DNA of 64,000 nucleotides from Nageia nagi (taxonomy: Eukaryota; Pinophyta). The stretch is taken from contig JBITNC010000001.1 in the NCBI GenBank assembly GCA_050084985.1, forward strand, positions 68,324,001 through 68,388,000, read 5' to 3'. The notes under the pieces were generated by a model. It did no database searches. It was not told the origin of the DNA and worked only from the letters and a program-made list of their open reading frames with translations. Below, piece by piece: positions 42,709 to 55,131 of this stretch; position 1 is the first letter of the stretch, and each line of letters begins with the position of its first letter. Both the position numbers and the translations under genes were made by a program.

Positions 42709-45066
42709 CTAATCCTCAATATTAACATCATCGTCAAATCTAAACTTTTCAAACTCACTACCATGACCACTTAACTAATCACCAGCTAACTCATTACCTG
42801 AGCCACTACCTAACCCATTATAATGTCTATGCTCTGGTCTATGTGTTGGCTCACTGTATGCCCTACTAGGACATGTTAGCTCATCCTTAAATAAATCATC
42901 AAATCTCACATCCTTAGTATATGGTGAATCACCTTCATCTAATGCACCTGCCTACGATGTACCCCCTACCCCCTGTGATGTAGTACTTATCTACAAATAA
43001 TAAGAAAATAAATATTAGTGTGTGTACATGAGAGATTTGAACTATAACATGAACAACTCTAAACTCCCAAGATCACATAAAATCTCACGATACACATCTA
43101 ACAAACTCTCAAAGCGATCTCACAAAGTTAACACAAGATGTAAGTGGTTCCTCCAATTAATAGTACATCCACTAACTAGATCTTTCTTAATTCACAAACA
43201 TAAACTCTTACAATTCTCCTAACTCATCTCCTAAACACTATCCTATAGCATAGCTTTACTCCATAAATTGGTATATGATCCAAAGAGGGAACCTTCTATT
43301 TATAGGCCAAAATTTCTCTTTAGATCACCCTTTTACCTAATGTACAAAATCATGACATGCACATCCTTTTACCCAAAGGGCATGCTGATGACATGGAGTG
43401 TAGGACAAGTTACATTATCATATTCACTTAAATACTTAAGGTATTAAATGACACCCTTAAGTATTAGTGAACTTACATAGAATATTATTACAAAACCTTT
43501 ACAATAATGCATTATACATTCTATTAGTACAATCACACTTACAAAGCATATGCATCACCTACAAGAAATTCATGATATGTATTTATCAATTAAAATAATT
43601 TAAATTACTTACACCAACATTCAACATGTCCCATAGGGTTTGATAACCATATGTGATGCCATATTGGTATTCATTCTCATCAGAAAATCGATTGAAATAT
43701 CTCAACTACAAAAAAAAGTTAATTAGTACTATATTAAAAACCATTTACCTAGCTATATCATTGAAAATCATTGCATGCAATAAATATACTTACAAATCAG
43801 GCTTCCATAGTCTTTGCCCCTCGACGTCCTACTTGATGTATAATATTGAATCCCAATTTGGCAAGTTGAGAATTTGATGCTTTTTCTTGTAGTGTCTCCA
43901 AGCCTTGCACTTTCCTTTTTTTTCCTCATCTACTTTCTTAAGTAGCATCTTCCAAAACTTATTATGAAATAATTAATTAGTATTATGTTAAAATAATCAA
44001 TTAATTAGGTTCAAATAATAAATGGATATGATAATATTGATCCATACCTTCTTATGGACATCAATTGGTTTTTGTGCTAGGGTTCTTTGGTTAGGGAGAA
44101 GTTTCATCACTTTTTGTCTAATATGATCTCTAACCCTTTTCCTATTCAAGTATGCCTACTGGAGTGCTTTCTTTTCACTCCACCCTTCACCAAATTCATG
44201 TTTCAAGTTTGTTAGTATTCTCTTTTTTGGTGTAAAAACACAAGTTATAACAAATTAGTTTTAGTCTCTTGAAATATGAAATTAACAAAAGCAAAACATA
44301 CATACCAAAAAATAATGTAAAAAATAAAAATAAAATAATACCAAATCATCTTGTTTCTTTCATGGTCTATCAAGGGTTTTTGCAAATTCTTCTATTGTAG
44401 CATTCTAGAGAGATTTGTAGAATAGTTTACTTGAAAAATAATCGAAATAATATTAGTAAATGATCAATATGCTTCTAATCAATATGTAAATTTATTTTTT
44501 TCAAACCAAAATATTACCATTTTCATCTTTCAAGACCTCTCAATTCTTCCTCATAAAAATTTGAAGATTTTTGGAGCCTTGAGTCATCAACAAGGATTAT
44601 TGATTGATCGAATTTGCTAAAATCATATATTGCATGGAAACTAATTGAAATTATACTTCAAAATATAAATTAGAATAATTTTGTATTAGTTCTTAATAAA
44701 TTAAGTAATTAGTTATAAATAATTATCTGAAAAAGTGATGTCAGGTCTCTGCAATGCTTCTCTAGCCTCGTCACCCCCACCAATTGACATCAACTCATCT
44801 TGGCTAAACATATGTTTAGCATATGCAAAAACCCCCTTTAACTTCTTTGTCTATTCAATAAATTAAAAAAATAAGTGATTAAATTTCCTACTTAATGAAA
44901 TATATATAGTATAATTTAAAATTGCATTGATACTACATAATACATATGGATACTTACAAGTGTTTTTTTTTTTCGTAATGTCATCTTTCTCTTTTTTCAT
45001 ATCCTTTTCATTTGATTTTATTTTTCCCTTATCTTTATCTTTATCACCCTTCTTTCCATGTCCCAT
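42709..45066 (-). pseudogene. Accessory gene of the CACTA element, about eight exons, degenerate
   Basis: Read from 45066: a Lys/Asp/Glu-rich start MGHGKKGDKDKDKGKIKS with a donor gtaag, then GVFAYAKHMFSQDELMSIGG, QIFMRKN and VLKDENG, ATIEEFAKTLD, KRVRDHIRQKVMKLLPNQRT, SNSQLAKLGFNIIHQVGRRG and GAKTMEA, RYFNRFSDENEYQYGITYGY and finally a Gly/Ser-rich acidic C-terminus ending DDDVNIED at 42709. Exon edges mostly follow GT-AG. Several exons have stops, such as Trp to TGA before VLKDENG. The order and the motif KLG...HQVGRRGAKTMEA suggest the second protein of plant CACTA elements (Ptta/En/Spm type), but I recognise the class and not the exact family. It points away from the TNP2 gene at 58-62 kb. 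Confidence 0.6.
43029..43526 (-). repeat. Solo Copia LTR (family of Copia-2) with target duplication gtaca
   Basis: A complete LTR in minus orientation, with gtaca on both sides (43024-43028 and 43527-43531). On the minus strand it carries cctataaatagaagg, the family palindrome and the ending gttcaaatctctca. Its first base pair reads TA instead of TG. No internal sequence remains, so it arose by LTR-LTR recombination. It sits in an intron of the CACTA accessory gene. Confidence 0.9.
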
Positions 45067-47045
45067 ATGTGGTAAATGGTGATCACTAGAAGAAAGTAAA
45101 CAAAATTAGAGATATAACATCAATATTTACTAAATAACATCAAAATACATTACTAATTAATATATAATAGCATTTAATTACTAAATAACATCATAAGCAC
45201 ACAAATATGTAGGATGATCTAAATAGAAGGCATTTTCAAACATGTACTAGAGAATGGTGCAAGATCCTCAATAGATTGACTTGCTTAACTTGGAAATGAT
45301 GAGGAGCACAATGGTTCCTTCCATATCTTACATAATTATATAATGGTTATCCTTATTTTCAATAATTTATGTTTTTATTACAAATATAAGGCATTTGCAA
45401 ACACCTACTAGAGAATGGTGCAAGGGCCCTAGCTAATAGATATCTTGCTAGAACACAAATTGTATGATGTTATTTCTTCAAAAAGATTTAGGAATAAAAG
45501 CTAAAACTTCATGAGAAAGCCAATGGAAGGGTTGTTGATAATTTTTGGTAATTTTTTGTTGTTGTTAAGGCTAGAGAATATTGGAGAGCTTATAAGAGTT
45601 GATTAGCAAGAGTTTTAGAGATTATTGAGGTTATATTTTAAATTGAATATCCATTAGAGATAGTAACACTCTAGCTTAGTATGATTGCATATCATTTTCT
45701 TGGTCAATATATATTAATTAAAACTCAAGTTTGAAATGGATGTTTACTTACATTATAGTTTTAGTGCTATAAATACTTGTGTCATATTATGTGTGCACAT
45801 TTTTATTATTGATTATTTATTATTTTGTGTCACAAATATTCATCCTCCATGATCATATGACTTACATGGTAGCTTTTTATCTTGATAATGAGAGAAATTA
45901 GTAGTATTAATGGTTGCAAAAGATGCAATCCACACTAAGTTAGAATTGATTATTTAAAAATCTCTTCACAAAATTTAACCCAAGTTAATTTGAATACTTC
46001 ATTAAAAATTTAACTAAACTATTGCAAATAAGTTCAATCGAATTCTACATGATATAAATTGAAACTCTTACTAGCAGAATAATTAATTTAAAAGGTAAAT
46101 TTTTGAAAAGATGCTTCATTAACAAGTTTTAGGTTGGTATTAACTAAATTTAATAAATTCTATTTAATTTAGGAAGTAACTTCTTAGAACATAAGAAGCA
46201 ATTTTATTGAAATTCTTAGTTTAAGAAGCAACTTATTAGAACACAAGAAGAGTTTTAGAAATTGGTAGTAAAAAAACATTTTTGGAGAAAAAGGAAGAGT
46301 TCCAAAGTTAATATTTTCATAAGTATGTCCCTATTTTTGCCAGCATTTCATTTTATGGTGCAATGTAGAGAATTTGTTTCAATTTCTTGGTGCATTTTCA
46401 ATTTTTTTGTTGATTGTTGATGAGGAATTTGGAAAACCCTAGCATATGGAATTAACTTTATGGGGAATTTAGAAAAACCTAGCATATAGAATTAAATTTT
46501 GATTTTAGCATGCATTATTGATAGTATATAATCAAAATTTAGAGAGAATTTCAAAAACCCTTATTTTTTTAGTGTAAAATCATAAGAATTCCAAAAACCT
46601 TAGTTTTTTTTAGTGTAAATTCATGATAAATTGAAACATGCAAGTAAGAATCTATATACCTTGTGAAAATTAGGAATAATGTAGAGAAATTTGCAAGAAA
46701 CCCTTTCTTCTCCCATAAAATGCAAAACCATGTGAAAAAACATGCAAAAAATGAAAAAAAAACAAGTTATAATTGAGTGAAATCAAGTATAAATCGAGTT
46801 ATAATTGAATGAAATTAGCTATAAGGGAACTTACTTGGTGCTCTCCCATTGGGAATCAAATTTTGTATCTTTTATCTCCAAATGAATCTGGGGAAAGTGA
46901 AAGGTGGCCCTACTTTTATTTTGTATGATTTTTGGTATAATCTAACATAAAAAATGATTAAAATTTGCATCACATCCTTTTTTTGGTCTAAATAGGAAAA
47001 AAATAAAAAATTATAAAATTTTAAGTTAAAATCATTGTTCTTCAA
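45067..47045. other. Spacer inside the CACTA region, no gene recognised
   Basis: AT-rich. Holds a direct repeat of about 60 bp (near 45227 and 45389, sharing ctagagaatggtgcaag) and two short direct repeats at 46425-46490 and 46535-46620. It lies 5' of the minus-strand accessory gene. Confidence 0.5.
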
Positions 47046-47090
47046 GTTAGTGTTTAGGGTTAGAGTTAGGGTTAGCATTAAGGTTAGAGT
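47046..47090. repeat. Left part of the TTAGGG-like array
   Basis: Reads gtttagggttagagttagggttagcattaagg (in part) and is cut by Copia-3 at 47091. Same text as the larger part at 55132-56248. The target duplication agagt (47086-47090 and 55127-55131) shows that both pieces were one array. Confidence 0.85.
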
Positions 47091-47574
47091 TGTAGGAATA
47101 TATAATGCATTATTGTAAAGGTTTTGTAATACTATTCTATGTAATTTCACTAATACTTAAGGGTATAATTTTATACTTTAAGTATTTAAGTGAATATGAT
47201 AATGTAACTTGTCCTACACTCCATGTCATTAGCATGCCCCTTGGGTAAAAGGATGTGCATGTCATGCTTTTGTACATTGGGTAAAAGGGTGATCCAAAGA
47301 GGGATTTTGGCCTATAAATATAAGGCTCCCTCTTTGATCATATACCAATTTGTGAAGTGAAGTTATGCTATAAGATAATGTTTAGGAGGATTGTAAGAGT
47401 TCATATTTGTTAAGAAGTGAGATCTAGTTAATGGATGTAATCCTAGTTAGAGGAACCACTTACATCTTGAGTTATCTTTGTGAGATTACTTTATGAGTTA
47501 TTTAAATATTATTTTTGAGCTTTCATGTGATCTTAGGAGTTTAGAATTGTTTAGTTTATACTTCAATTCTCTTA
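47091..47574 (+). repeat. Copia-3 5' LTR
   Basis: Starts tgtaggaatata and ends caattctctta. A tataaata box is at 47313-47320 and the family palindrome at about 47148-47190. Two bases separate it from the primer site. Confidence 0.9.
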
Positions 47575-47588
47575 ATTGGTATTAGAGC

Positions 47589-50105
47589 TCCTTGGAGGCT
47601 CCTCTTCACTTCCCTGGTTTGAAAATATGTGTATCATTATATTGCTATGCAATTTTTTTTACTAACATGCCTTATTGTTAGTTGTAATTTTTGGGTAAAA
47701 ATTACTTAAAGTAGTAATATATTATGATGCAATTTTTTTGCTTATACTAATATGTCTTATTTTTAGTTGCAATTTTAAAATTGTCTATTATATTGCTATA
47801 ATTTTTGCATATCTTTAATTTGAAAATATTATCTAGTATATCAAAAGGTTTGAGTAAAGAATATATATATATATATATATTACATTTTGTTTTCAAATTA
47901 TATGTGCAAAAATTCAATAAAAATTTTATATAATAGGAATTTTTCCAATAGATATGTAGTTTTTTTCTTTAAATAAAAAATATAACTTAAAAGAGGGGCT
48001 TTTATAAAACAAATCAGATTTATAATTTATTTTTGAATATTTATAATTTTTTTTAGTGAGGTTGTTGGTCAGCCAAACCCCATTTTTTTCTCCTCCTAGC
48101 AGTGGCCTTCTTATCCTCGCTATCTCTTCGATGGTTGCTAAATTTGTTGTGTCTCCCCTTTGTTATCTATCGTAAAACTAGTGAGTTGAGCAATCTAATA
48201 CCAATTGCTAAACATAAACCTCATGCAGTACTCTCCACTCAATGAATCACACTCTCTCAACTATTTGGTGGACTTGTTATGGCTTCCTCATGAGCTATTT
48301 GATCCCCTCGCATGGCCAAGTCCCCTTCCTCTCTTCACATAAAGCCCCTTCCTCTTTTCAAGTGGAGCCACCAAAACACTAATGTTATCAAGTCCCTACA
48401 TAGCCTGCAACCTGGCCCTCACTCGTGGCCCCACCTCACTCAATCTCCCTCAATCTACCTCTTGTGTAGCCCTCTTTTCTCCACCATGGACTTCCAACCT
48501 CTCTCCCTTCATTTTGACCTCTCTCCTTGCGCTCTCTCCTCTACAACCTCTCTTCATGTGTAGCAATCTTTTTTTATTTTTATCCACATGTAATAATCTT
48601 TTTTTAAATAAGTCCTTTTAATGGTTGATGAGCATTTAATATTTTACTTGCAAGCTCTTTTATTTCTATTTAATGCACTTAGAAGCAAATGTATACTCCT
48701 TTTTGGTGGGTGCATTCAAGTGGAGTGTGGACTTAATCTATCATATTAAATGCATAAAGTGGAGTGTAGATTTTTGCCTTCATTTATTTTGATGGTTAAG
48801 TAATGATGATTTATTTAGGTTGTCTACTTGAAGAATCTTTAATTAGTATGACAATTTTTTAGAATAAACATATTTTTTTTTAAAGGTAATTTTTTTTTAC
48901 CTAAGTATTTTTTGATAATTTCATGTTGCCTACAAGTTTTTAAGTAAACAAAAGAGGGAGGAATACTACTTAATTAAGGGAAAATATAGTGTATTCACTT
49001 AAAATTAGAATGGAGGGATACTTTAGAATTTTTTTTTAGCATGCAAAATACTTTTAAAAGATAAAGTTAAGCTAGGTATGGTATCTTTAGGGGTACAAAC
49101 TTTAAGTAAAAAGGGGGAATTTGTATAAATTTTTTTACTTAAAGTTTAATGCATGTTGCTTGCATAAGTTTTAAGTTAATAATGCATGCTTAATACTTAA
49201 TTTTAATGCTTAAGACTTAGATTTTTTTTAAGTCAATGATGCATTTTTATTACTTAAAAAATTTAAGTTATAATGCAATTTACTTCCTTATGCAAAATGG
49301 ACTTGTGCAGAATTAGGAATGATGTAAAGATGTCCTTTAGGGGTTGGTAAACAAAACCCAATGAATATTTAGGTTTCATATCTTAAATAGATGATATTTT
49401 TACTTATGCTCTTTTACTTTATATTTCATATTTTGATTTATTTTCTTATGCAAATAAAAATGCAAACATTGAAATGAGCAACCCCTTAAAATGAACACAA
49501 CCGCATATTGTTTGGGGAGCCATGAGGTGAAGATAGGTATACTAGAGCCTTTAAGTTTGACAATCCAATTTATGAAAAGTTCATACTTCTCAATTGCCCT
49601 TAAGTCCTTTGTTGGTATGGACATAACTCTAATGGGTGGATAGGCATGTGTGTAGTGATACCACATGTCTGCACATCCATTCAAGGATTATCTCGATAAC
49701 CTAGGAAGACAACTTGAAACCTGATAAAGATTAATAATTTGGCTGATCCAATAAACATCATAACATTGGAAAATAGTAGGTACTCCTTATGAGAAAGTAT
49801 AATATTGACTAAGGCAAACTGGTTGATGATTGGTAATACTTGGGCTCCTCTTGTGCAAGCATCCAAGTGAAGGCCTAATTTTAGATAAGAAAATAAGCGT
49901 CAATAATGTCACTCTACATCTACAATTCTTAAGATGAGAAATATATTTGGTTACATGGGTTATTATTTGAGTTGTAAAACATTTGCACTAGTGAAATAAA
50001 TCATGCATGTCTTTTGTCTTAAAATTAATATGTATTTTTTACTTAGGTAAAGATTAACATATAATATTTTTATTGAACCACATGCTTATGAGTTTTTGTA
50101 TAGCA
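47589..50105 (+). other. Copia-3 leader, about 2.5 kb, with CT-rich block and microsatellite
   Basis: Contains an (AT)n run at 47862-47881 and a CT-rich, relatively GC-rich block at 48060-48560, where an 83-codon ORF (48312) is probably a by-product. Decayed TGCATGCA repeats lie at about 49100-49280. A conserved tail at 49330-50100 aligns with Copia-1 (28790-29430) and Copia-2 (21716-21920). Phrases such as gtttggggagccatgaggtga are shared with Copia-1. Confidence 0.75.
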
Positions 50106-53100
50106 AAGGGAAGACTAATTTTTACCCAAACACATATTGATGGTTCCAACTTTGGGATTTAGGAACTACAGATGAGAGCTGAATTATAGGCAAGGAAGCT
50201 TTGGTAAATAGTAAATGAGAATCTTGTTGATTCTACATATGAGAAGGCTCTTACATAAAGAATGATTTGGCAACCTCCATGATTTTTCATGTAATTTTAG
50301 ATGATGTGATCTTGATTATTTCTCCTCAACATTGGTAAAAGAATATTGGGATAAGCTTAAGCAAATCTACCTTGTTTCAAAGTTTTCAACGAGATGTACC
50401 ATTCTTCAAAAGTTACTTCAATCTCATCAAGGGGAAGATGAAAATGTTGCCATCTACTTGAATAAAATTATTGACTTAATGACCCAACTTGTTGCTTATG
50501 GGTGCAATTGGATCAATGATGAGTTTATAATCTTCATCATTCTTCAAAGCCTTTCTTCAAAGTTTGGAAGTTTTATGATGGTTATGGAAACAAATCTTGA
50601 TGATGAAGAAGAAGTATTCTCCTTGAGAACCTTTCTTGGCTCCTTTTGAAGCATGAGAAAATTTATAACAAAAAGGTGTTGATTTATTCTCCTAAGGATA
50701 ATAATGTTGCTCTTAGAGAAACAAAAACTTATTTCAAGAAGAAGTTCAACCATCAAAATAAATCTTATCCTTCTTCCTCTAAAAGGTTTGAGAAAAGAGG
50801 CAATGCAACAATAGTAGCAGGAACAATGGCAATAATAGGAACAACAACAACAATAGTAAGAATAATGGTAACAACAACCACTTCAAGCAAAGAGATGGAA
50901 AAGGAAAAGAAAACAATCCATATCCTAGGGAAAATTTTGATGGTAATTGTAACTATTATGGCATCCAAGGTCATAAATAAGTTGATTGCTATAAAAAGAA
51001 AAGAAGGGAAATGAACAAAGGTAATGGAAATGTAAAGAAATTCAAAGGAAAGGAGAATATTCAAGTTGGTTTTATTACGATGCTCTATTCTTTGTCTCAC
51101 TCTTTTTCATCTGATTGGATTGTTGAATCTAGTTGCACTAATCATCTATGTTTTGAAAGGGAAAAGTTTGAGAAATTTCACAAGTATAGAAAAGATGCAG
51201 TTGTGATAGGTGATAACTCTATCTTTGAATTCCTAGGAATTGGAAGTGTGTTGATTCGTGGGAAGGTTATTGATAATGTACTCTATGTTCTTAAGCTTAG
51301 GATGAACCTTCTCTCCATGATCCAAGTTGCTAGGAAAGGGTACTCATTTGAGTTCAACTCTCAATCTTGGTGCATGAAGAAAGGATGTATCTTACTACAA
51401 GTGTATGTTCTAGAGGTAATGTTTGGCACCAATGTTTAGGGCACCTTAACCACAAGAGTATTCAAATCATAAAAAACTAAGAACTTGTATAAGGTTTGTC
51501 TTCTATTTCAGCTTCGATTGGTTTATATGAAATGTGCATCCTCAATAAGATGCATAGGCAAAAGTTTGAAAAAGATAAGGAAACAAGAGCATATCAACCT
51601 CTTCAACTTGTGTATTTAGATTTGATAGGTCCATTTTAGACTAAGTCACTTGGAGGAACATCTTACATATTGACCTTCATTGATGAATTTAGTAGGATGA
51701 CCTTTGGGTATCTACTTGACCATAAAGATCAAACCTTTGAGAGTTTCAAAAATTTTAAGGCCTAAGTTGAAAATAAAACTAACCTTAAAATCAATATGTT
51801 GAGATCAGATAATGGGGGAGAATATAATAGCAATGAGTTCAATGTCTATTGCATTAAGTATGGAATCAAGAGGTAGTTTACAATTCTATATACTCCTCAG
51901 TAGAATGATGTTGCTAAAAGAAAAAATAGGATAATTATAAAGATTTTAGATGCATACTATGTAATCTTCTTAGTTTCTTATGGGGTGAAGTCAGTAAGCA
52001 CTATTATTTACACCTTGAATAGGTGTCTCACAAAAGTTATTTAGGGTAAAACTCCTTTTGAGACATGATTAGAAACAAAACCTAACATTTCACACCTTAG
52101 GGTGTTTGGTTATGAAGCATTCTCCAAGAGATGCAAAGTGCATCTTTATGGGTTATGATAGTCAGCATAGAGGTTACAAGCTCTACTTTCCATCCTACAA
52201 AGTAGTGTTCATTTCAAGAGATGTCAAGTTCAATGAACTTCCTAAAGAATTTATTTCTAATGAGGATGTTCATGTTCCAGATGACTCGTCAGTTGCTCAA
52301 TAGCTAGTTGGATATTGGTATAGATAAGTCACCTAAGAACAAAACTCTCCAATTAAAAGGTAATAAGGAGCATGAACTTAAAAAATCTTTATTTACAAAA
52401 ATTGGCAACAAGCATGAGCCCTCATCTTTCAAAGATGCTTCTAAGCACAAGTGCTAGGTGGAAGCCATGAAAGTTGAGTATGAGGGACTTATGAAAAATG
52501 AAACATGGGATTTGGTTCCTTATCCCAATAAGAAGAATTTGATTAGCAATAAATGGATCTACAAGATCAAGTTAAATTCAATTAAAGACATTAAGAAATA
52601 CAAGACAAGGTTAGTACCTAAAGGTGTTGCTCAAAAATACGATGTAGATTATGAGGAAACCTTTGCTCTCATGGCAAAGATGCCCATTATCAAAATTATC
52701 CTTGCTCTTTCTATAGCTCAAAGATGGAAAGTTTTTTAACTTGATGTCAAGAGTGCATTTCTCAATGGTAACTTAGATGTGTAAATATTCATGAATCAAC
52801 TAGAAGGGTTTATTATGGAAGGTAAAAAGTCCTTTGTCTATAAGCTAAAGAATTCATTATATAGACTTAAACAAGCACCTAGAGCCTGGTGTAGGAAGAT
52901 TTTTAGGTACTTTGTAGACATTGGTTTCTCCAAGTGTTTGTTTGACTCTGATCTATATGTTCTCAATTAGAAAAAATATGTGGTCTTGATTCTTCTTTAT
53001 ATGGATGATCTTTTGATTACTGGGAATAATGATGAAGTCATTCAAGAGTGCATATCCAAACTTAAGGTAATGTTTGAAATGATTTATCTTGATCTCTTGT

Positions 53101-53958
53101 ACTACTATCATGGAATGCAAGTGTATTAGTACAGGGATTATACTTATCTTAGTTAATCTAAGTATATATTAGACATTTGTTAAATTTTGGAATGGAGTGT
53201 AGATATGTTGCAATCCGAATTCTCTTAGAATCACTATTTCTCTAAGCTCCAACTCTTAGTTGGTTGATGCTATTGCTTATAGGTAATTAATTGGTAATCT
53301 TTTGCATTTGACTATATCTAAGCTAGATATTACCTTTGTAATGAATCTGATGGCATGATTCATGCAAAAACCATATGTTTGAGCACCTTAATGCTGTTAA
53401 GCAAATTTTGAGGTATGTTGTAGGGAATAAGGATCTTGTTCTCAAGTATTATAAGTTGCCCTTGTTTATTCTCTTTGGATTTTTAGATTCTTACTATGGA
53501 GGAGATAGAGATGATAGAAAATCAACCTCTTCATATGTGTTTAGTATTGGTTTAGGTGCTATCTCTTGATATTACAAGAAGTAACCCACTATTTCTCTTT
53601 CCACCTTAGAAGTTGAATATCATGCCATGTTTGTTGTAGCCCAAGAAGCTATTTATCTAGGACATCTTTTGAAATAAATTAAATATGAGTAAGTTGGCTC
53701 ATCTTTGATTTCTTCAAACAATTAGTTAGCTATTTATTTGGCTAAAAATATATGTTCCATTCAAAAATAAAATATGTGAAAATCCATGCCCATTTTATCA
53801 AGAAGAAGGTTCTTGATGGCATCATACACTTGGAGTATTATCCATCCACCTTGAACTTTACTGATTTGTTCACCAAGCCCTTCTTAAAAGCTCAATTCTA
53901 TATGCTTAGGGTTGTTATTGGGTTGGTGAAGTTGTCCTCAAGGGGGAGTGAAGTTTGA
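50106..53958 (+). pseudogene. Copia-3 gag-pol pseudogene
   Basis: Gag is broken at the start; the readable part begins near 50332 with KEYWDKLKQIYLVSKFSTR and runs to 50650. The zinc knuckle at about 50945-50990 has one Cys changed to Tyr and a stop (CNYYGIQGHK-stop). Protease reads DWIVESSCTNHLCFEREK, with the Asp-Thr-Gly site lost. Integrase has RSDNGGEYNSNEF. Reverse transcriptase has VDYEETFALMAKMP, LNGNLDV and YMDDLLITG (about 53002). RNase H has DRDDRKSTSSYVFSIG near 53510. The C-terminus LVKLSSRGSEV ends at 53958, and like Copia-1 it ends over a caagggggag tract. Numerous stops, many at former CAA, CAG or TGG codons. Confidence 0.9.
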
Positions 53959-53984
53959 ATTCTTGTAGATGAAAACTTCACCCT

Positions 53985-54190
53985 TAAGAGGATTTTGTGT
54001 TGTATAGTATTGATTTTATTATACATCTTCATGGTAAGTTAGCTTTACATGAGGAACTTGTACAATTTTTAGAGTAAAAAGATTGGCCAATCTAACACTA
54101 TTTAGTTATCCATGTGTGAGGAACTCTTATGTGTCTTTTGGCATTATTTAGTTATCCATATGTGAGGAACACATATATGCATACTCTATT
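53985..54190 (+). repeat. Copia-3 3'-UTR repeats (reduced hairpin array)
   Basis: Holds one decayed copy related to the Copia-1 hairpin (taagttagctttacatgaggaacttg, in part) and two of the Copia-2 type (gttatccatgtgtgaggaac). Same position between the pol end and the polypurine tract, fewer copies. Confidence 0.7.
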
Positions 54191-54643
54191 TTGTAATGAT
54201 AATCAACACATATTTTTATATATAGTAGGTGACTATGAGTTTTTTGGCTTGACATCTTTGTGATGATTTATAGTGCACCATTGATCAATTTATGATGGCA
54301 TTTGTTTGATTCATCTATCTTTGTTAATATGAATATGGTGTACCTAATTGATCTTGTTATTTGAGCTGCTTATAACTGTAAGTTCTTTTGAGATTGCAAG
54401 TTACTTACTTTGAGTATGCAAGCTCATGGAGACTCTTCATGACTTCCAGTTGGATGATTACTTCATGTACATTGAAACTAGTTATGGTTAATGATTGTAT
54501 TTGGTAAAGTAGTGAGTCTCAAACTAGATCTTTCTTACTTTACAAATATGTAAAAAGTTCTCATCTCCATTATATCTATTTGGAGGAGAACTCTCTTAAC
54601 TTTCTCTCTTATTGCTCTATCCCAATATTGCATTAAGGGAGAG

Positions 54644-55126
54644 TGTTGGAATGTATAATACATTATTGTAAAGGTTTTGTAATAATATTCTACACAAGTT
54701 CACTAATACTTAAGGGTATCATTTAATACCTTAAGTATTTAAGTGAATATTATAATGTAACTTGTCTACACTCCATGTTATCAGCATGGCCCTTGGTAAA
54801 AGGATGTGCATGTCATGCTTTTTTACATTGGGTAAAAAGGTGATCCAAAGAGAGATTTTGGCCTATAAATAGAGAGCTCCTTCTTTGTATCATATATAAT
54901 TTGTGAAGTAAAGTTATGCTATAAGATAGTGTTTAAAAGGATTATAATAGTTCATATTTGTTAAAAAATGAGATTTGGTTAGTGGATGTACTCCTAATTT
55001 GAGGAACCACTTACATATTGAGTTATCTTTATGAGATTACTTTGTGAGTTATTTAGATGTTATTTGTGAGCTTTCATGTGATCTTGGGAGTTTAAAAGTT
55101 GTTTAGTTTATACTTTAATTCTCTTA
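54644..55126 (+). repeat. Copia-3 3' LTR
   Basis: Starts tgttggaatgta after aagggagag and ends taattctctta, followed by target duplication agagt. Keeps the palindrome and a tataaata box near 54867. Confidence 0.9.
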
Positions 55127-55131
55127 AGAGT

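Larger units (their letters stand above)
47091..55126 (+). mobile_element. Copia-3, old complete Copia element inserted in a TTAGGG-like array
   Basis: LTRs of 484 and 483 bp with roughly 10 per cent divergence by eye, target duplication agagt, primer site TGGTATTAGAGC (47577-47588), leader, gag-pol pseudogene, 3'-UTR repeats, polypurine tract aagggagag (54635-54643). Total 8036 bp. Same family as Copia-1 but much older. It keeps the primer site that Copia-1 lost. Confidence 0.95.

Noticed and set aside
48312-48621. Overlapping 79- and 83-codon ORFs in the Copia-3 leader
   Set aside because: CT-rich block poor in stops; Ser/Leu/Pro-rich products with no motif and two frames open at once.
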